From positions 11,699,926-11,763,925 of the forward strand of contig NC_134984.1 of the NCBI RefSeq assembly GCF_050947335.1: a stretch of DNA of 64,000 bases, written 5' to 3'. Origin of the DNA: Megachile rotundata. Taxonomy: Eukaryota > Arthropoda > Insecta > Hymenoptera > Megachilidae. Under the pieces are notes generated by a model. That model saw only the letters and a program-made list of their open reading frames with translations. It ran no database searches and was not told the DNA's origin. Shown here piece after piece: positions 62,146 through 64,000 of the stretch (positions within the stretch are counted from its first letter, which is position 1; every line of letters starts with the position of its first letter). The position numbers and the translations under genes were made by a program.

Positions 62146-62373
62146 CACTAAAACTACCAAAAAGGTCAAATAACTTTTTTACAAGTTTTTCATTTTAACT
62201 TACAATTGTATTGTAACTTACATTTATTAAGACAATTTTTTTAGAATCTTTGCTAATCTTCATGAAGTTATATAACTAATATGTGTAATAATTTATGTTT
62301 TGTCATTTGCTTATTTATTTTTCAACTTCACTTTTATTTTGAGAGTAAGTGTATCACTCTGGTACATTTAGTG
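62146..62373 (-). mobile_element. 228-bp MITE, inverted relative to copy 1 (copy 2)
   Basis: Its reverse complement follows copy 1 closely (shared TGAAGTTGAAAAATAAATAA and GAAGATTAGCA blocks). The ends are CACTAAAACTACC and, inverted, CACTAAATGTACC. The flanks are TTGA and CTAA, decayed from TTAA. Copies 1 and 2 form an inverted pair 328 bp apart. Confidence 0.75.
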
Positions 62374-63087
62374 CTAAATACCCTTTCTTGCAAAGAGTTA
62401 TTGATCGTTCTAATTAAGTAATCGTAAACTAAGCAAGCAAAACGTACGTCGAAGAAAATTAATTACTCATGCATTATGTCGCACCACTATCATGCGCAGT
62501 TCAAACTGTATTATCATCCAAAACGCAGTCGAAGCACGAATAATCGCAAAAACTCAATGCCCTCGAAATAACTCGAATTCGCAATCTTTGTCAGCACTTT
62601 GCGATTCGGCCATTTTGAATTGTAAGCTAAAGTATCTCGAAACAAAACGAAACTATTACAAACGAAATCAACGTATCACTAAAATAAAATATTTTCACGA
62701 TACAACAATAGAAATATGTTTCATAAAAAGAACGTTTTCTGTTCGTTCTTCGTCGCGATATAATTGTTTGCAGAATATTAACGTAACCTCTCCTTCATAT
62801 TACACTCATGAATACGCAAATTTTCATTTTTACAGTCGTAGTGTATACTTAATGTCTTTTCTGTTCCCAACTTGTGTGTTCCTAATATGTCAAAATGATT
62901 AATGTATACGCACGGTGGTTATTACAGTCTGACAGTAAACTGGTTTCACAAATGTGCTTCAGCTGTTCAAAAATACCATAACTACAAATTTTTTAATATT
63001 AACCGAATTGTACATATGTGGGTTTATGGAATGGACAATACATTATTTTAATTATATCTGATGGTGATATGATCTGAATATACACGT
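62374..63087. other. Spacer between the MITE pair and the satellite
   Basis: A + frame at 62492-62902 is open but shows no family, and its composition is not convincing. No gene is called. Confidence 0.4.
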
Positions 63088-63745
63088 GACACACATGGTG
63101 TGTCATGATTTTTATATAGTAGACAAAGGCAGTTCATCATAAAATATAATATGAACAAATATTGCAAGATGCAAGGTATGTGACGCACATGGTGCGTCAT
63201 GATTTTTATATAGTAGACAAAGGCAGTTCATCATAAAATATAATATGAACAAATATTGTAAGATGCAAGGTATGTGACGCACATGGTGCGTCATGATTTT
63301 TATATAGTAGACAAAGGCAGTTCATCATAAAATATAATATGAACAAATATTGTAAAATGCAAGTTATGTGACGCACATAATGCGTCATGATTTTTATATA
63401 GAAAATAGAGAAAGTTCATCATGCAATATAATATGAACAAACATTATAAGATGCATATTGAATGACGCAAATGGTGTGTCACGATTTTTATGTAGTAGAC
63501 AGAGGCAGTTCATCATAAAATATAATATGAACAAATATTGTAAGATGCAAGTTATGTGACGCACATAATGCGTCAAGATTTTTATATAGAAAGTAGAGAA
63601 AGTTCATCATGCAATATAATATGAACAAACATTATAAGATGCATATTGAATGACGCACATGGCGTGTCGCGATTTTTATATAGAAGATAAAATTCATCAT
63701 GTAATATAATATAAGCAAACATTGTAACATGCATGTTAGGAATGT
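63088..63745 (+). repeat. 94-bp satellite, seven units, each headed by a 17-bp palindrome
   Basis: Units start at 63088, 63182, 63276, 63370, 63464, 63558 and 63652, exactly 94 bp apart. Each begins with a version of GACGCACATGGTGCGTC, then ATGATTTTTATATAG, then CAGTTCATCAT or AAGTTCATCAT, then AATATAATATGAACAAA. Units 4 and 6 resemble each other (GACGCACATAATGCGTC), and unit 5 resembles units 1-3, giving a 188-bp alternation. Most substitutions within the palindrome keep or nearly keep its symmetry (GACACAC…GTGTGTC in unit 1). The three minus-strand 60-codon frames are artefacts. Confidence 0.95.
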
Positions 63746-64000
63746 AGAGTATACAATATATGAAACCTATAAAAATAAATACAGATTATATGTTATACTG
63801 CACCTATAGTTTTGTTTATTTTGAAGTTACAATGTTGCGCATATCACGTGCGCATACAGTGTGTCATTAATCACACAGCAAAAGTAGTAAAAAAGCTTGC
63901 AATACAGGAAGATTACAAGGATTATCTGTAGTTTCCTGTTGAAGAGAAGTTGAGCAACACTGAAACAAAAGGTGTCCCCTCCACTGTTCTGCAAACCGTG

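Noticed and set aside
63088..63745. CRISPR-like array (regular repeats with palindromes)
   Set aside because: The 94-bp units are repeated over their whole length with no unique spacers, and the context is eukaryotic.

Overview
The window looks like nuclear DNA of an insect, most probably a bee or a related hymenopteran (inference). It is AT-rich, has split genes with GT-AG introns and polyA signals, and carries insect orthologues such as an adipokinetic hormone receptor, as well as short TTAA- and TA-flanked DNA transposon remnants. No bacterial-style operons, rRNA, tRNA or CRISPR arrays were seen. Genes crowd the first 18 kb; the other 46 kb is mostly repeats and one very long intron. || Gene-dense part (1-18 kb). 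The last four exons of an adipokinetic hormone receptor run on the + strand (6603-8982). Its earlier exons lie left of the window. In the implied upstream intron sits an opposite-strand two-exon gene (2076-4235). I reassembled it as a linker-histone (H15) fold joined to a tail of Arg/Lys runs with three CxC motifs, which is the layout of an H1-derived protamine-like sperm protein. Next is a six-exon TTF1-like Myb protein (+, 10389-12956). It converges tail to tail with the proteasome deubiquitinase UCHL5 (-, 13194-14793), with polyA signals about 46 bp apart. ATG13, the autophagy-initiation HORMA protein (-, 16003-17988), follows. The exon chains of TTF1, UCHL5 and ATG13 close in frame from start to stop; that of the receptor is in frame to its stop but lacks its 5' exons. 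|| Repeat-rich part (18-41 kb). I see no convincing gene. The region holds many arrays of an 8-bp-period repeat family with an AAATT core (AAATTCCC, AAATCTCC, AAATTACC and relatives). One strand is almost free of G, and the orientation flips from array to array. Long open frames inside these arrays are artefacts of the repeat. Longer-period arrays (110, 117 and about 190 bp) are also present. || Right part (41-64 kb). A GC-rich, GA-rich region (about 41.2-42.6 kb) looks like the promoter and 5' leader of a + strand gene. Its first coding exon (42600-42653, 18 codons) splices into an intron that does not visibly end in the window. Inside that span lie more octamer arrays, including a run of GGGGAATT units with strong quadruplex potential, a CpG-rich island at 53.1-53.9 kb, a decayed integrase-type zinc-binding fragment, an inverted pair of TTAA-type MITEs, and a 94-bp satellite in which every unit starts with a 17-bp palindrome. 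|| The protein genes appear functionally unrelated to each other (metabolic hormone signalling, sperm chromatin, rDNA or other DNA binding, deubiquitination, autophagy). The strongest candidates for something new are the H15/protamine-like gene and the palindromic 94-bp satellite, whose motif recurs elsewhere in the window.
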